64,000 nucleotides of DNA from Bradyrhizobium sp. CB2312 (GTDB lineage Bacteria; Pseudomonadota; Alphaproteobacteria; Rhizobiales; Xanthobacteraceae), in assembly GCF_029714425.1 (NCBI RefSeq), contig NZ_CP121668.1, forward strand, positions 2,439,501 through 2,503,500, written 5' to 3'. Position numbers and translations under genes: made by a program. The number at the start of each line of letters is the position of its first letter. The stretch's first letter is position 1. This document shows positions 51,125 through 60,523 of the stretch, one piece after another. A model generated the notes under the pieces. That model was not told the origin of the DNA. It was given only the letters and a program-made list of their open reading frames with translations, and searched no databases.

Positions 51125-52011
51125 TGGGCATGCAGGCGTTCCTCGATATTTTCGACATCTACCTGCTGGAGGCCGTGATCAACGGCATCCTGCTCGGCGG
51201 CGTGCTGGCGCTGCTCGCGCTCGGGCTCAATTTGATCTTCGGCGTCATCGACGTGACCTGGATCTGCTACGCTGAGCTCGTGATGATCGGCATGTACGCC
51301 ATGTACTTCATGGTGCAGTATTACGGCGTCAGCTATTTCGTCGCGGCGCCGCTCACGATCCTCTTGGTCGCGCTGCTCGGCGCCGCGCTGCATTACCTCG
51401 TGATCGCGCCGCTGCTCACGGCGCCACCGATCAACCAGCTGCTCGCGACCGGCGGCGTGCTGTTCGTGCTGCAGAGCTTTGCCACCGTTGCCTTCGGCAT
51501 CGACTTCCGCAATCTCGGCATCCGCCTGCCGGTGCTCGCCTTCGGCGACATGAACTTCAGCTACGCACGGCTGCTCTCGTTCCTCGCGGCGCTGGTCGGC
51601 ATGGTCGCGGTCTATCTGTTCATGACGCGCACCTTCACCGGCACCGCGATCCGCGCCATCTCGCAGGATCGGCAGATCATGGCGCTGATGGGCGTCGACA
51701 CCAGGCGGATCTATCTCATCACCTCCGCGCTCGGCGGCGCACTGGCTGGGCTCGCCGCCTGCCTGCTGGTGCTGCAGTATGACGTGCATCCCTTCGTCGG
51801 CCTCTCCTTTGGGCCGATCACCTTCCTGATCTGCGTGCTCGGGGGCCTCGGCAATTTCATCGGCGGCTTCATCGCCGCCTTCCTGTTCGCCGAGATCATC
51901 TCGCTCGGCGGCCTGTTCTCCGATCTCGAATGGGGCTATGTGCTCGCCTTCGCCTTCTTCATCGTCATGATGTTCATCCGGCCCGCGGGCCTGCTGGCGA
52001 GGCGCCGATGA
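51124..52011 (+). CDS. livH: LivH-type ABC transporter permease
   Basis: A 295-residue permease with eight or nine helices, beginning MGMQAFLDIFDIYLLEAVINGILLGGVLALLALGLNLIFGVI, typical of LivH. The conserved ATPase-contact loop is RAISQDRQIMALMGVDTRRIYLITSALGGALAG. The start at 51124 overlaps the livF stop; an ATG at 51130 is also possible. The livM start lies in its stop (ATGA). Confidence 0.93.
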   Translation: MGMQAFLDIFDIYLLEAVINGILLGGVLALLALGLNLIFGVIDVTWICYAELVMIGMYAMYFMVQYYGVSYFVAAPLTILLVALLGAALHYLVIAPLLTAPPINQLLATGGVLFVLQSFATVAFGIDFRNLGIRLPVLAFGDMNFSYARLLSFLAALVGMVAVYLFMTRTFTGTAIRAISQDRQIMALMGVDTRRIYLITSALGGALAGLAACLLVLQYDVHPFVGLSFGPITFLICVLGGLGNFIGGFIAAFLFAEIISLGGLFSDLEWGYVLAFAFFIVMMFIRPAGLLARRR

Positions 52012-53027
52012 CGCGGCAGGGGCGTCTCGCCGCGTGGGGGATCGGACTGGCGGCGCTGGTCGCGCTGCCGTTCGTCTATCGCGATCCCTATCATCTGCAC
52101 ATCCTGGTGCTGATCCTCATCTGGTCGTTCGCCTACACCTCCTGGTCGATGATGGGGCGGTTCGGCCTCGTCTCGCTCGGCCATGGCGGCTTCATGGGCA
52201 TCGGCGCCTATGTCACCGCGCTCCTGTGGAATCATCTGGGACTGTCGCCCTGGATCGGCATTCCCATCAGCATGGTCGCGGCCGGCGCGCTGGCGCTGGT
52301 CGTCGGCTATCCCTGTTTCCGCTTCCGCATCACCGGGCACTATTTCGTGCTGGTGACGCTGGCGCTGTCGGGCATCGTGCTCCAGGTCATCACCGCGACG
52401 CGTGACTATACCGGCGGCTCGCTCGGCTATACGCCGAACCGGGCCTCCGGCAACAAGCTGCTGGCGCTGCAATTCGACGACAAGACCACCTGGTACCTGA
52501 TCGCGCTCGCGGTCTGGCTGTTCGGCATCGTGGCCTGGCACTGGATCGACCGCAGCATGGCGCGCTATGCGCTGGAGGCGATCTCGGAGGACGAGGACGC
52601 CGCGGCCGCGGCCGGCGTCAACGTCACCGCGGAGAAGCTGAAGATCACGTTGCTCAGCGCGCTGATGACCGCGCTCGCCGGCGCGATCTACTGCCAGTAC
52701 CAGATGTTCATCACGCCCGACACGGTCAGCGGCATCGCGGTGTCGCTCCAGATGGTGTTCGCCGCCATCGTCGGCGGCCTGTTCGTCTCGCTCGGCCCGA
52801 CCTTCGGCGCGATCATCACGATCCTGCTGGCCGAGACCCTGCGGATCGGCTTCGGCACCAAGGCGGTCGGCTGGGACAATCTCGTCTACGGCGTGCTGCT
52901 CGTGCTCTTCATCATATTCCTTCCCAAGGGTATCCTTGGTAGCTTGCTCGACCGATTGAAGCCCCAACGCAAGGTGCCCCGCGCTCATGAGCAAGAAGCC
53001 GTCCAGATCGCTCGCCCAGGAACTTGA
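52008..53027 (+). CDS. livM: LivM-type ABC transporter permease
   Basis: A 339-residue permease with about ten helices. MMGRFGLVSLGHGGFMGIGAYVTALLW and the loop EAISEDEDAAAAAGVNVTAEKLKITLLSALMTALAGAIY are the LivM hallmarks. The last about 14 codons overlap the start of the downstream polyphosphate kinase gene in another frame (41-nt overlap). The protein ends RPGT. Confidence 0.93.
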   Translation: MTRQGRLAAWGIGLAALVALPFVYRDPYHLHILVLILIWSFAYTSWSMMGRFGLVSLGHGGFMGIGAYVTALLWNHLGLSPWIGIPISMVAAGALALVVGYPCFRFRITGHYFVLVTLALSGIVLQVITATRDYTGGSLGYTPNRASGNKLLALQFDDKTTWYLIALAVWLFGIVAWHWIDRSMARYALEAISEDEDAAAAAGVNVTAEKLKITLLSALMTALAGAIYCQYQMFITPDTVSGIAVSLQMVFAAIVGGLFVSLGPTFGAIITILLAETLRIGFGTKAVGWDNLVYGVLLVLFIIFLPKGILGSLLDRLKPQRKVPRAHEQEAVQIARPGT

Positions 53028-53907
53028 CCGCTACATCACGCCCTTCCGTTACGACGGATCGGGCAAGTTTCACCTCAAGGACTACAAGACCAACGAGAGG
53101 GGCGATCTCGACAAGGAGAAGGCGCAGGAGATCCTCGACGCCAACAAGAAGCGGCTGGTCGAATTCCAGGAGAAGCTCTACGCCCAGGACCGCTGGTCGC
53201 TGCTGATCGTGTTCCAGGCCATGGACGCGGCCGGCAAGGACAGCGCGATCAAGGCGATCTTCGAGGGCATCAATCCGCAAGGTTGCGAGGTCACGGCCTT
53301 CAAGGCGCCGAGCAGCAAGGAGCTCGACCACGATTTCCTCTGGCGCCACGCCGTCGCGCTGCCCGAGCGTGGCCATATCGGCATCTTCAATCGCTCGCAT
53401 TACGAGGAATGCCTGGTGACGCGCGTGCACCCGGAGATTCTCGCCAAGGAGAAGCTGCCTCCCAAGCTCGTCACCAAGAACATCTGGAAGGAGCGGTTCG
53501 AGGACATCTCCGCCTTCGAGCGTTATCTCGCGCGCAACGGCACCGTGGTGCTGAAGTTCTTCCTCAACCTCTCCAAGGAGGAGCAGCGCGACCGTTTTCT
53601 CGACCGGTTGGAGATTCCGTCCAAGCAGTGGAAGTTCTCCATGGACGACATCAAGGAGCGCGCGCTGTGGCCGCGTTACCAGGCGGTCTATCAGGACATC
53701 GTCCGCCACACGTCGACGCCGCACGCGCCCTGGTACGTCGTACCGGCCGACCACAAATGGTTCGCGCGCGTCGTGATCGGCTCGGTGATCAATGCCGCGC
53801 TCGAAAAGCTCGACCTGCGCTTCCCTCGCGCCGACAAGGCCTCGCTCGAGGAGTTCGAGGCCGTACGCAAGGCGCTGGAGAAGGAGGGGAAGGGAGGAAA
53901 GAAGTGA
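52987..53907 (+). CDS. ppk2: Polyphosphate kinase 2 family protein
   Basis: A 306-residue PPK2, a P-loop enzyme that phosphorylates NDP or NMP with polyphosphate. The Walker A motif lies in LIVFQAMDAAGKDSAIKAI (about 76-94). The lid and Walker B regions are GHIGIFNRSHYEECLVTRVHP and LKFFLNLSKEEQRDRFLDRL. Single-domain PPK2 of this length is class I-like. The start lies inside livM (41-nt overlap), so it should be translated from the Liv transcript. No strong ribosome site is seen; AAGG is at about 10 nt. Confidence 0.93.
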   Translation: MSKKPSRSLAQELDRYITPFRYDGSGKFHLKDYKTNERGDLDKEKAQEILDANKKRLVEFQEKLYAQDRWSLLIVFQAMDAAGKDSAIKAIFEGINPQGCEVTAFKAPSSKELDHDFLWRHAVALPERGHIGIFNRSHYEECLVTRVHPEILAKEKLPPKLVTKNIWKERFEDISAFERYLARNGTVVLKFFLNLSKEEQRDRFLDRLEIPSKQWKFSMDDIKERALWPRYQAVYQDIVRHTSTPHAPWYVVPADHKWFARVVIGSVINAALEKLDLRFPRADKASLEEFEAVRKALEKEGKGGKK

Positions 53908-53946
53908 CAGTGAACCGGCGGCGCCAGCGCATGCGAGAACAAAAAA

Positions 53947-54077
53947 TCGAAAACAACCCCATGCACAGTAGCCGGTGAGAGTGGAATCAATGGCTTGGCC
54001 GACCCTTACGACGTCATTGCTGATTTTACGAAATGAGGTTGACGCGTCGGGCAAAACAGGGGCATGATGTCATCATC
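53947..54077 (-). repeat. Dispersed repeat, copy B
   Basis: Read on the minus strand, it runs GATGATGACATCATGCC, CTGTTTTGCCCGACGCGTCAA, then a diverged centre, then CTACTGTGCATGGGGTTGTT, the same order as 7218-7326. Both ends are well conserved and the middle is not, as expected for a decaying mobile miniature element or a selected two-end structure. Confidence 0.7.
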
Positions 54078-54134
54078 GCGCCGCGTGCTTCTCGTTGCAG
54101 GCGGCCCCGCTCGTAGCAGTCAGATTCCCGATTT

Positions 54135-54223
54135 CGTAGGGTGGGCAAAGCGAAAGCGTGCCCGCCGTTCTTCATGGCGAGAGGTGGTGGGCACGGCGCG
54201 AGTGCGCCTTTGCCCACCCTACG
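54135..54223. repeat. GTGGGC palindromic repeat, copy 3
   Basis: CGTAGGGTGGGCAAAGCG at the left and TTTGCCCACCCTACG at the right, with inner arms GCGTGCCCGCC / GGTGGGCACGG. Same family as 23705 and 38008. Located between ppk2 and the MscS gene. Confidence 0.85.
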
Positions 54224-54367
54224 ATTGCGGTGCAAGCCGATCGTTCGTCGCCTCGCTCTCGCAGTAGCGCTCGCCGCTAATGTTGCGGCCAAGGAACTCG
54301 CGCTAAAAGTGATCCCTTGCGTCATTGATCCTGCTTGACAGTTTTGTGGCACGGGAGGAGCATCCTC

Positions 54368-54484
54368 ATGGTCGCAAACAAGCGACGCCCAACGTCCACA
54401 TCAGAGCAAGGGGAGGTCTATGACACCACCTCCGCAAATCCAGCCGCGTTAATTGCGATGGAGCTCGTTCGGACTATCGCATAG
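54368..54484 (+). CDS. Possible 38-residue peptide gene
   Basis: An ATG at 54368 with GGGAGGAG 8-9 nt upstream opens a 38-codon frame (MVANKRRPTSTSEQGEVYDT at the start) ending TAG. The codons are less G/C-rich at third position than those of neighbouring genes. A TTGACA at 54337 could be part of a promoter. The good ribosome site is the main support. No family is recognised. Confidence 0.25.
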   Translation: MVANKRRPTSTSEQGEVYDTTSANPAALIAMELVRTIA

Positions 54485-54668
54485 CGGCGAAAACCGCGAA
54501 CGGCACGCCGGGACAAGGTTTAGCGGGCTGCATCAGTGAGGCAAGGCCCCTACCGTCCCGGCGCTGTATTCGATAGCGCCTTGATAGCATAGCGCGCTGA
54601 ACGCAGCGGATGGCCGACGAGGCCGACCGGCAAGTTTGACATCCTGTTTTCTCTCTCCTCCTCCTCGC

Positions 54669-54698
54669 CGTCATTCCGGGCCGACTCCCGGAATGACG
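54669..54698. repeat. Minimal CATTCCGGG hairpin repeat
   Basis: CGTCATTCCGGG (54669-54680) and CCCGGAATGACG (54687-54698) are 12-base perfect inverted arms with a 6-base loop. It looks like the outer ends of the longer elements at 25689 and 58392 with the centre missing. Confidence 0.7.
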
Positions 54699-54919
54699 GA
54701 AGAGGTTTGGCGCGTCTCTCAGAGCGATGCCGGCCCACAGCCCGCGCGGAAGCTCGCAGTTCCCATTCCTGCACTGCGGCAAATGCCAAGAGAATGTCGC
54801 CACATTGGCCAACTTCCGACACAGGGCCGGGGCGAATAACGGTGATCCGACATGACGCAGTGCTTCGGCGGTGACGATGCCGACTCCGCCGGCGCATTCA
54901 TTTTTTCCAGGGAATCATC

Positions 54920-57253
54920 GTGTCGCATAAGCTTGCCCCGGCGCTCCTTGCCGCTCTGTTCCTCGCGATCTCGTCTTTCTCCGCCGCCCGCGCCGAGCCG
55001 GCCGCTCCAGCCGCGAATCATGCGGCCACCGCGCTGTCGCCTGACGAAGCGAAGCGCGCGCTGGACACGCTCCAGGACGACAAGAAGCGCGCCCAGATGA
55101 TCGACACGTTGCGCGCGATCGCGAATGCATCCGGCCCGCAGCAGCCCAAGCCCGAGCAGACATCGCCGATCCCGCTCTCGGCGGACGGTCTCGGCGCGCA
55201 GCTCCTGCTCACGGTGTCGGAGCAGATCGGCGACATCTCGCGCGAGATCGCCAGCGTGGCGCGGACGCTGACGCATTTCCCGGCGTTCTATTACTGGATC
55301 GTCCGCACCGCCAACGATCCCGCCGCCTACAATCTCCTGATCGAGATCGCCTGGAAGCTCGCGCTGGTGCTCGGCTGCGCGCTCGCGGCCGAATGGGTGA
55401 TCTGCCGCCTGATCCGGCGTCCGGTGGCGTTTCTCGAGGGCCGCGTGCCGCAAACCGCGCGCGTGCCGGTGCAGGCGTTGCCGATCGCCGATCCGCCATC
55501 CTCGGTGGCCGATGTGACGCCGGCGCCCGAGTTGCAGAAGCGGCGCCATAGCCTCGCGCGGGTCTGGCAATTGCTGCTGCGGCTGCCCTTCGTGCTCGGC
55601 CGGCTTCTGCTCGAGCTGCTGCCGGTGTTCGTCTTCATCGGCGTCGCGACCGCCTTGCTCGGCACCGAGATCGGCGATCCCGTCACCGTCCGCTTCGTGA
55701 TCCTCGCGGTCGTCAACGCCTATGCGTTCTCGCGTGGGATCATCTGCGTCGTCCGCGCGCTGGCAGGGCCGTTCGGCCTGTTTCCGGTGCGCGCCGAGAC
55801 TGCGGCCTATATCGAGATCTGGGCGCGCCGCATCGTCGGCGTCGGCGTCTCCGGCATCGCCTTTGCCAATGTGGCGCTGCTGCTCGGCCTGCATCGGGCC
55901 GGCTACGCGGCACTGCTGCGCATGGTGATGCTGGTCGTGCATCTCTTCGTCGTCGTGATCATCCTGCAATGCCGCCGCCAGGTCGCCGAAGCCATTCGCG
56001 CGCCGGCCGAACGTCAGGGTATCGCCGCGCGCCTGCGCAACCGCATCGCCGCTGGTTGGCACTATCTTGCCATCGCGCTCGATCTCGCATTGTGGGCGGT
56101 GTGGGCGCTCAACATCCGCAACGGCTATTCGCTGCTGCTGCAGTATTTCGTCGGCACCATCGTGGTGGCGCTGATCACCCGCGTCGCCATCATGGTGACC
56201 TTGAGCCTGATCGATCGCGGCTTCCGCATCAGGCCGGAGATCCTCCAGCGCTTCCCGGGCCTGGAGGTTCGCGCCAACCGCTATTTGCCGCTGCTGCGCA
56301 GGATCGTCTCCGGCGTGATCGCCTTCATCGGCTTCGTCGCCGTGCTCGAAGTCTGGGGCGTCGATGCCATCGTCTGGTTCTATGGCGGCCAGATCGGCGG
56401 CCGCCTGATCTCGGCCGTGGTGACGATCGGGCTGGCCGTGTTCATCGCGGCGGCAATCTGGGAAGCCAGCAACGCGCTCCTGGACCGCCAGATCAACACG
56501 CTGTCCCGCGACGGGCATTATGCCCGCGCGGCGCGGCTGCGCACCTTCCAGCCGATGCTGCGCACCGCGCTGCTGTGCCTGATCGCAACCGTCGTCGGGC
56601 TCACCGCGCTGAGCGAGATCGGCGTCAATGTCGCGCCGCTGCTGGCCGGCGCCGGCATCGTCGGCATCGCCATCGGCTTCGGCTCGCAGAAGCTGGTGCA
56701 GGATCTCATCACCGGCCTGTTCCTGCTGCTGGAGAACACGGTCCAGGTCGGCGATACCGTGAGCGTCTCGGGTCTCTCGGGCGTCGTCGAGAACGTCTCG
56801 ATCCGCACCATCCGCCTGCGCGCCGGCGACGGCGCCGTGCACATCGTGCCGTTCAGCGCGGTCACCACCATCACCAATGCCAGTCGCGGCGCCGGCAATG
56901 CGTCGGTCAGCGTCAACGTCGCCTACAAGGAGGACACCGACCGCGCCGGCCAGATCCTCAAGGACATCGTCGACGAGATGCGGCGCGAGCCGGAGTTTCG
57001 CGCCGCGATCCGCGGCGATCTCGACCTGTGGGGCATCGACAAGGTCGATGGCGCCATGGTGTCGATCGTCGGCCAGATCCGCTGCACCGAGGCCGGCCGC
57101 TGGCCGGTCCAGCGCGAGTTCAATCGCCGCATGAAGCTGCGCTTCCAGCAGCACGGCGTCGAGATTGCATCGCCGGTCCAGACCATCTTGATGCAGATCG
57201 CGCCGCCGGCGGATAGTGCCGCCAATCTGACGCCGCGGCGGGCGGCTGGATAA
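54920..57253 (+). CDS. MscS family mechanosensitive ion channel
   Basis: A 777-residue channel of the large MscK/YbiO-like type. It has a signal peptide (about 1-26), a periplasmic Ala/Gln-rich segment (28-95), several helices, and the MscS core near 560-760: LLAGAGIVGIAIGFGSQKLVQDLITGLFLLLENTVQVGD (pore helix, then beta domain) and VENVSIRTIRLRAGDGAVHIVPFS. Such channels release solutes on osmotic downshock. The start is GTG at 54920 (AGGGAA upstream), placed just before the signal peptide. Neighbour links are not informative. Confidence 0.92.
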   Translation: MSHKLAPALLAALFLAISSFSAARAEPAAPAANHAATALSPDEAKRALDTLQDDKKRAQMIDTLRAIANASGPQQPKPEQTSPIPLSADGLGAQLLLTVSEQIGDISREIASVARTLTHFPAFYYWIVRTANDPAAYNLLIEIAWKLALVLGCALAAEWVICRLIRRPVAFLEGRVPQTARVPVQALPIADPPSSVADVTPAPELQKRRHSLARVWQLLLRLPFVLGRLLLELLPVFVFIGVATALLGTEIGDPVTVRFVILAVVNAYAFSRGIICVVRALAGPFGLFPVRAETAAYIEIWARRIVGVGVSGIAFANVALLLGLHRAGYAALLRMVMLVVHLFVVVIILQCRRQVAEAIRAPAERQGIAARLRNRIAAGWHYLAIALDLALWAVWALNIRNGYSLLLQYFVGTIVVALITRVAIMVTLSLIDRGFRIRPEILQRFPGLEVRANRYLPLLRRIVSGVIAFIGFVAVLEVWGVDAIVWFYGGQIGGRLISAVVTIGLAVFIAAAIWEASNALLDRQINTLSRDGHYARAARLRTFQPMLRTALLCLIATVVGLTALSEIGVNVAPLLAGAGIVGIAIGFGSQKLVQDLITGLFLLLENTVQVGDTVSVSGLSGVVENVSIRTIRLRAGDGAVHIVPFSAVTTITNASRGAGNASVSVNVAYKEDTDRAGQILKDIVDEMRREPEFRAAIRGDLDLWGIDKVDGAMVSIVGQIRCTEAGRWPVQREFNRRMKLRFQQHGVEIASPVQTILMQIAPPADSAANLTPRRAAG

Positions 57254-57344
57254 TTTCTGGGCTTGCCTCGGCCTGCGCGGCAGCGTTCACTCCGGCTCCA
57301 GCCCGCTGACAACATGCGGGCGGCAAAAAGAGTGGGAGAGACTG

Positions 57345-58343
57345 ATGCGGGGGCTGTGGGCCGGATTACGCGGTCATGTGATTGTCATCTGCGCGCTGAT
57401 CGGATGTGCGGCATGGACCGCGCCGGCGCGTGCGCAGCCATTCCCATCGCGTCCCATCACCCTCATCGTGCCGTTCGCGGCGGGCGGCCCGACCGACACA
57501 CTGGCGCGGATCCTGTCCGAGCGGATCGCGGCCGAGCTGCATACAACGGTCGTGGTCGAAAACGTCGCCGGCGCCTCCGGCAGCATCGCCGGCGCTCGCG
57601 TCGCGCGCGCCACGCCTGACGGCACGACCATCACCATCGGCCATTGGGGCACGCATGTGCTCAACGGCGCGATCTTCAAGCTGCCGTACGATCTGCTCGC
57701 CGATTTCGAACCAGTCGCGACGATCGCGATGGGCACGCAGCTGATCGTCGGCCGCAAGTCGCTCGAGGCCAACAATCTGAAAGAGATGATCGCGTGGCTG
57801 AAAGCCAATCCCGGCAAGGCCACCGCCGGCACGGCCGGCGCGGGCACGGGCGCGCATGTCGCCGGCGTCTTCTTCAAGGACAAGACCGGCACCGACTTCC
57901 AGTTCGTGCCCTATCGCGGCGCGGGACCTGCCATGATCGATCTCGTCGCCGGCCAGATCGACATCATGTTCGACCAGGCCTCGAACTCGCTGCCGCAATA
58001 CAAGAACGGCGCGATCAAGGCTTTTGCGGTGACCTCGCCGACGCGGCTTGCCTCCGCGCCCGATATCCCGACCGTCGACGAGGCGGGCCTGCCCGGTCTC
58101 TACATCTCCTACTGGCACGGCATCTGGGCACCGAAGAACACGCCGAAAGATATTGTCACAAAGCTCAACGCGGCGATCGTCACGGTTCTTGCGGAGCCCG
58201 CCGTCAAGCAGCGCTTCACTGAGCTCGGGCAGGAGATTCCTCCGCCCGATCAGCAGACGCCCGCGGCGCTCGCAGCCTTCCAGAAGGCCGAGATTGAGAA
58301 ATGGTGGCCGATCGTGAAGGCCGCCGACATCAAGCCGGAGTAG
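57345..58343 (+). CDS. TctC/Bug-family periplasmic solute-binding protein (orphan)
   Basis: A 332-residue Bug-type binding protein with a signal peptide (ending ARAQ, about residue 31) and the hallmark FPSRPITLIVPFAAGGPTDTL. The ENVAGASGSIAGARVARATPDG segment and EAGLPGLYISYWHGIWAPKNT complete the fold. No TctA/TctB genes are nearby, so it would share a permease (such as that at 14189-16472) or act in signalling, as is common for this expanded family. GAGTGGGAGAG lies before the ATG. Confidence 0.9.
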   Translation: MRGLWAGLRGHVIVICALIGCAAWTAPARAQPFPSRPITLIVPFAAGGPTDTLARILSERIAAELHTTVVVENVAGASGSIAGARVARATPDGTTITIGHWGTHVLNGAIFKLPYDLLADFEPVATIAMGTQLIVGRKSLEANNLKEMIAWLKANPGKATAGTAGAGTGAHVAGVFFKDKTGTDFQFVPYRGAGPAMIDLVAGQIDIMFDQASNSLPQYKNGAIKAFAVTSPTRLASAPDIPTVDEAGLPGLYISYWHGIWAPKNTPKDIVTKLNAAIVTVLAEPAVKQRFTELGQEIPPPDQQTPAALAAFQKAEIEKWWPIVKAADIKPE

Positions 58344-58391
58344 CGCGGTTGCCGTAAAGTCCTTCGTCTTCCTGATCGTTTGTGAGGTTTT

Positions 58392-58502
58392 CTCGTCATT
58401 CCGGGGCGCGCGTCAGCGCGAGCCCGGAATCCATTGTGCGGCGGTATCTGCGGCTCGATTGATTCCGGGTTCGCGACTTCGTCGCGCCCCGGAATGACGA
58501 GA
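58392..58502. repeat. CATTCCGGGGCGCG palindromic repeat, copy 2
   Basis: CTCGTCATTCCGGGGCGCG and CGCGCCCCGGAATGACGAG are 19-base perfect inverted outer arms; GAGCCCGGAATC / GATTCCGGGTTC are inner arms. It follows the Bug-type gene. The remainder of the 353-bp gap (58344-58696) holds no gene that I can see. Confidence 0.9.
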
Positions 58503-58696
58503 GGAGTGAGCAGGCGTGCCCTCTCAATCCCCTCATAAGGCGCAAGAGCGTCGCCGCCCTAACACCGCGGATCGTTCTCGAAAACCTCGCTGCGGTGCGA
58601 GATCACAATCGATGCCGGGATGCCTGCGTCCTTGATCTCGGGTGAGCACTGGCCGACAATGGCCGCCCTTCAATAAGAAACTCCCTGGGGGAATTC

Positions 58697-60349
58697 GTGA
58701 ATAGACCTGCTCGGGTCAGCGCCCATTCGACATCATCCGACACCGCGCACGGCATGACGCTTCTGCGCGATCCCTTGCTCAACAAGGGCACCGCCTTCAC
58801 CGAAGCGGAGCGCGCTGCGCTCGGCCTGCGCGGCCTGTTGCCGCCTTGCGTACTGACGATGGAGACGCAAGCCGAGCGCGTGCTCACCAACCTCCGCACC
58901 CTGCCGACGGATCTGGAAAAATACGTCGCGCTGAATGCGCTGCATGACCGCAACGAGGCGCTGTTCTTCCGCGTCGTCGTCGACAATATCGACGAGATCC
59001 AGCCGATCATCTACACGCCGACGGTCGGGCTCGCCTGCCAGAAATACGGCCTGATCTTCCAGCGGCCGCGCGGCATGTTCATCTCCTCGCGCGATCGCGG
59101 CCAGATCGCGGAGATTCTGAAGAACTGGCCCTATCCCGCAAAACTGATCGTCGTCACCGACGGCGAACGCATCCTCGGCCTCGGCGATCTCGGCGCCAAC
59201 GGCATGGGCATTCCGGTCGGAAAGCTCTCGCTCTATTCGGCCTGCGCCGGCGTTCACCCCGAGCAATGCCTGCCCATCGTGCTCGACGTCGGCACCAACA
59301 ACGAAGAGCTCTTGAACGATCCCTATTATATCGGCTTGCGCGAGCGCCGGCTCACGGGCGAGGCCTATGACAGCTTCGTCGACGAGTTCATGCAGGCGGC
59401 GCGCAAGACCTTCCCGGGCGTGCTGATCCAGTTCGAGGATTTCGCCAATCACTCGGCGTTCAAGCTGCTGCACAAATACCGGGATGAGGCCTGCGTCTTC
59501 AACGACGACATCCAGGGCACCGCGGCGGTGGCGCTCGCGGGCCTGTTCTCGGCGCTGCGCGTCTCCGGCGGCAAGTTGAAGGACCAGCGGATCCTGTTCC
59601 TCGGCGCGGGCGAAGCGGCGACCGGCATCGCCGATCTCGTGGTCTCCGCCATGATGGCGGAGGGCGCGTCGGAAGCCGAAGCGCTCCGTCGCAACTGGCT
59701 GGTGGATTCCCGCGGCCTGGTCGTTGGCGGTCGTGACGGCTTGCACGGCCACAAGCTGCGCTACGCCCATACGGGCCAAGCGCCGATCGTCGACTTCCTC
59801 ACCGCGATCAAGACGCTGAAGCCGACGGCGATCATCGGCGTCGCCGCGGTCGGCGGCGCGTTCACGCCCGACGTGCTCAAGGCGATGGCCGCGCTCAACG
59901 AGCAGCCGATCGTGTTCGCACTCTCCAACCCGACCTCGAAGGCGGAATGCTCGGCGGAGGATGCCTACCGCTACACCGAGGGCCGCGCGCTGTTCGCCTG
60001 CGGCAGTCCGTATGATCCGGTGAAGCTGAGCGGCCGCACCTTCGTGCCGCGTCAGGGCAACAACTCCTACATCTTCCCCGGCGTCGGTCTCGGCGTCATC
60101 GCCAGCCGCTCGCGCCTCGTCACCGACGAGATGTTCATGGCCGCCGCCCATACGCTCGCCGACTGCGTCGGCAAGGACGACCTCGCGCAAGGCAGCCTCT
60201 ACCCGGCGCTGCCCCGCATCCGCGAGGTCTCGGCGCGGATTGCGGCGGCTGTGGCCGATGTCGCCTATCAGCGCGGGCTCGCGGATGGCCCGGCGCCGAA
60301 CGACGTGAAAGAGCTCGTGCAGTCGCAGATGTACGAGCCGGCGTACTGA
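58697..60349 (+). CDS. NAD-type malic enzyme
   Basis: A 550-residue malic enzyme (malate to pyruvate plus CO2) of the large SfcA/MaeA type. Conserved regions are IYTPTVGLACQKYGLIFQRPRGMFIS, GLGDLGANGMGIPVGKLSLY, FEDFANHSAFKLLHKYRDEACVFNDDIQGTAAV and the cofactor loop FLGAGEAATGIADL. It is not the maeB/DME-type with a phosphotransacetylase domain that rhizobia also carry. The start is GTG at 58697 (CTGGGGG upstream); an ATG at 58754 is a shorter alternative. Confidence 0.94.
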   Translation: MNRPARVSAHSTSSDTAHGMTLLRDPLLNKGTAFTEAERAALGLRGLLPPCVLTMETQAERVLTNLRTLPTDLEKYVALNALHDRNEALFFRVVVDNIDEIQPIIYTPTVGLACQKYGLIFQRPRGMFISSRDRGQIAEILKNWPYPAKLIVVTDGERILGLGDLGANGMGIPVGKLSLYSACAGVHPEQCLPIVLDVGTNNEELLNDPYYIGLRERRLTGEAYDSFVDEFMQAARKTFPGVLIQFEDFANHSAFKLLHKYRDEACVFNDDIQGTAAVALAGLFSALRVSGGKLKDQRILFLGAGEAATGIADLVVSAMMAEGASEAEALRRNWLVDSRGLVVGGRDGLHGHKLRYAHTGQAPIVDFLTAIKTLKPTAIIGVAAVGGAFTPDVLKAMAALNEQPIVFALSNPTSKAECSAEDAYRYTEGRALFACGSPYDPVKLSGRTFVPRQGNNSYIFPGVGLGVIASRSRLVTDEMFMAAAHTLADCVGKDDLAQGSLYPALPRIREVSARIAAAVADVAYQRGLADGPAPNDVKELVQSQMYEPAY

Positions 60350-60398
60350 ACCGCATGCTGCGCCAAGAACGGCGCGGTTAGCGCGGACGTCCCCACAT

Positions 60399-60484
60399 CG
60401 TCATGGCCGGGCTTGTCCCGGCCATCCACGCCTTGCCGGGTGGTACGAAGAACGTGGATGCCCGGGACAAGCCCGGGAATGACG
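60399..60484. repeat. CGTCATGGCCGGGC palindromic repeat
   Basis: CGTCATGGCCGGGCTTGTCC is mirrored by GGACAAGCCCGGGAATGACG, with inner pairs CATCCACG / CGTGGATG. It separates the malic enzyme gene from the BlaI-type gene and ends about 97 bp before the latter. Confidence 0.85.
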
Positions 60485-60523
60485 GGGCGGCATTCCAGGT
60501 GGAATCGCCGTTGTGCCGCGCGG

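Larger units (their letters stand above)
53908..54919. other. Gene-poor 1-kb region with repeats
   Basis: The gap between ppk2 and the MscS-type gene holds a dispersed repeat (53947-54077), a GTGGGC palindrome (54135-54223), a short inverted repeat (54669-54698) and one possible tiny gene (54368-54484). No other frame has a credible start and codon bias. It looks like a landing zone for intergenic repeats. Confidence 0.6.

Noticed and set aside
54719..57154. Very long open frame (811 codons) on the minus strand
   Set aside because: It lies antisense to the MscS-type channel. Its translation is Asp/Gly/Ala/Arg/His-rich low-complexity sequence, the usual mirror of a high-GC gene, with no domain.
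58733..60190. 485-codon minus-strand frame
   Set aside because: Antisense of the malic enzyme gene, no domain or ribosome site.
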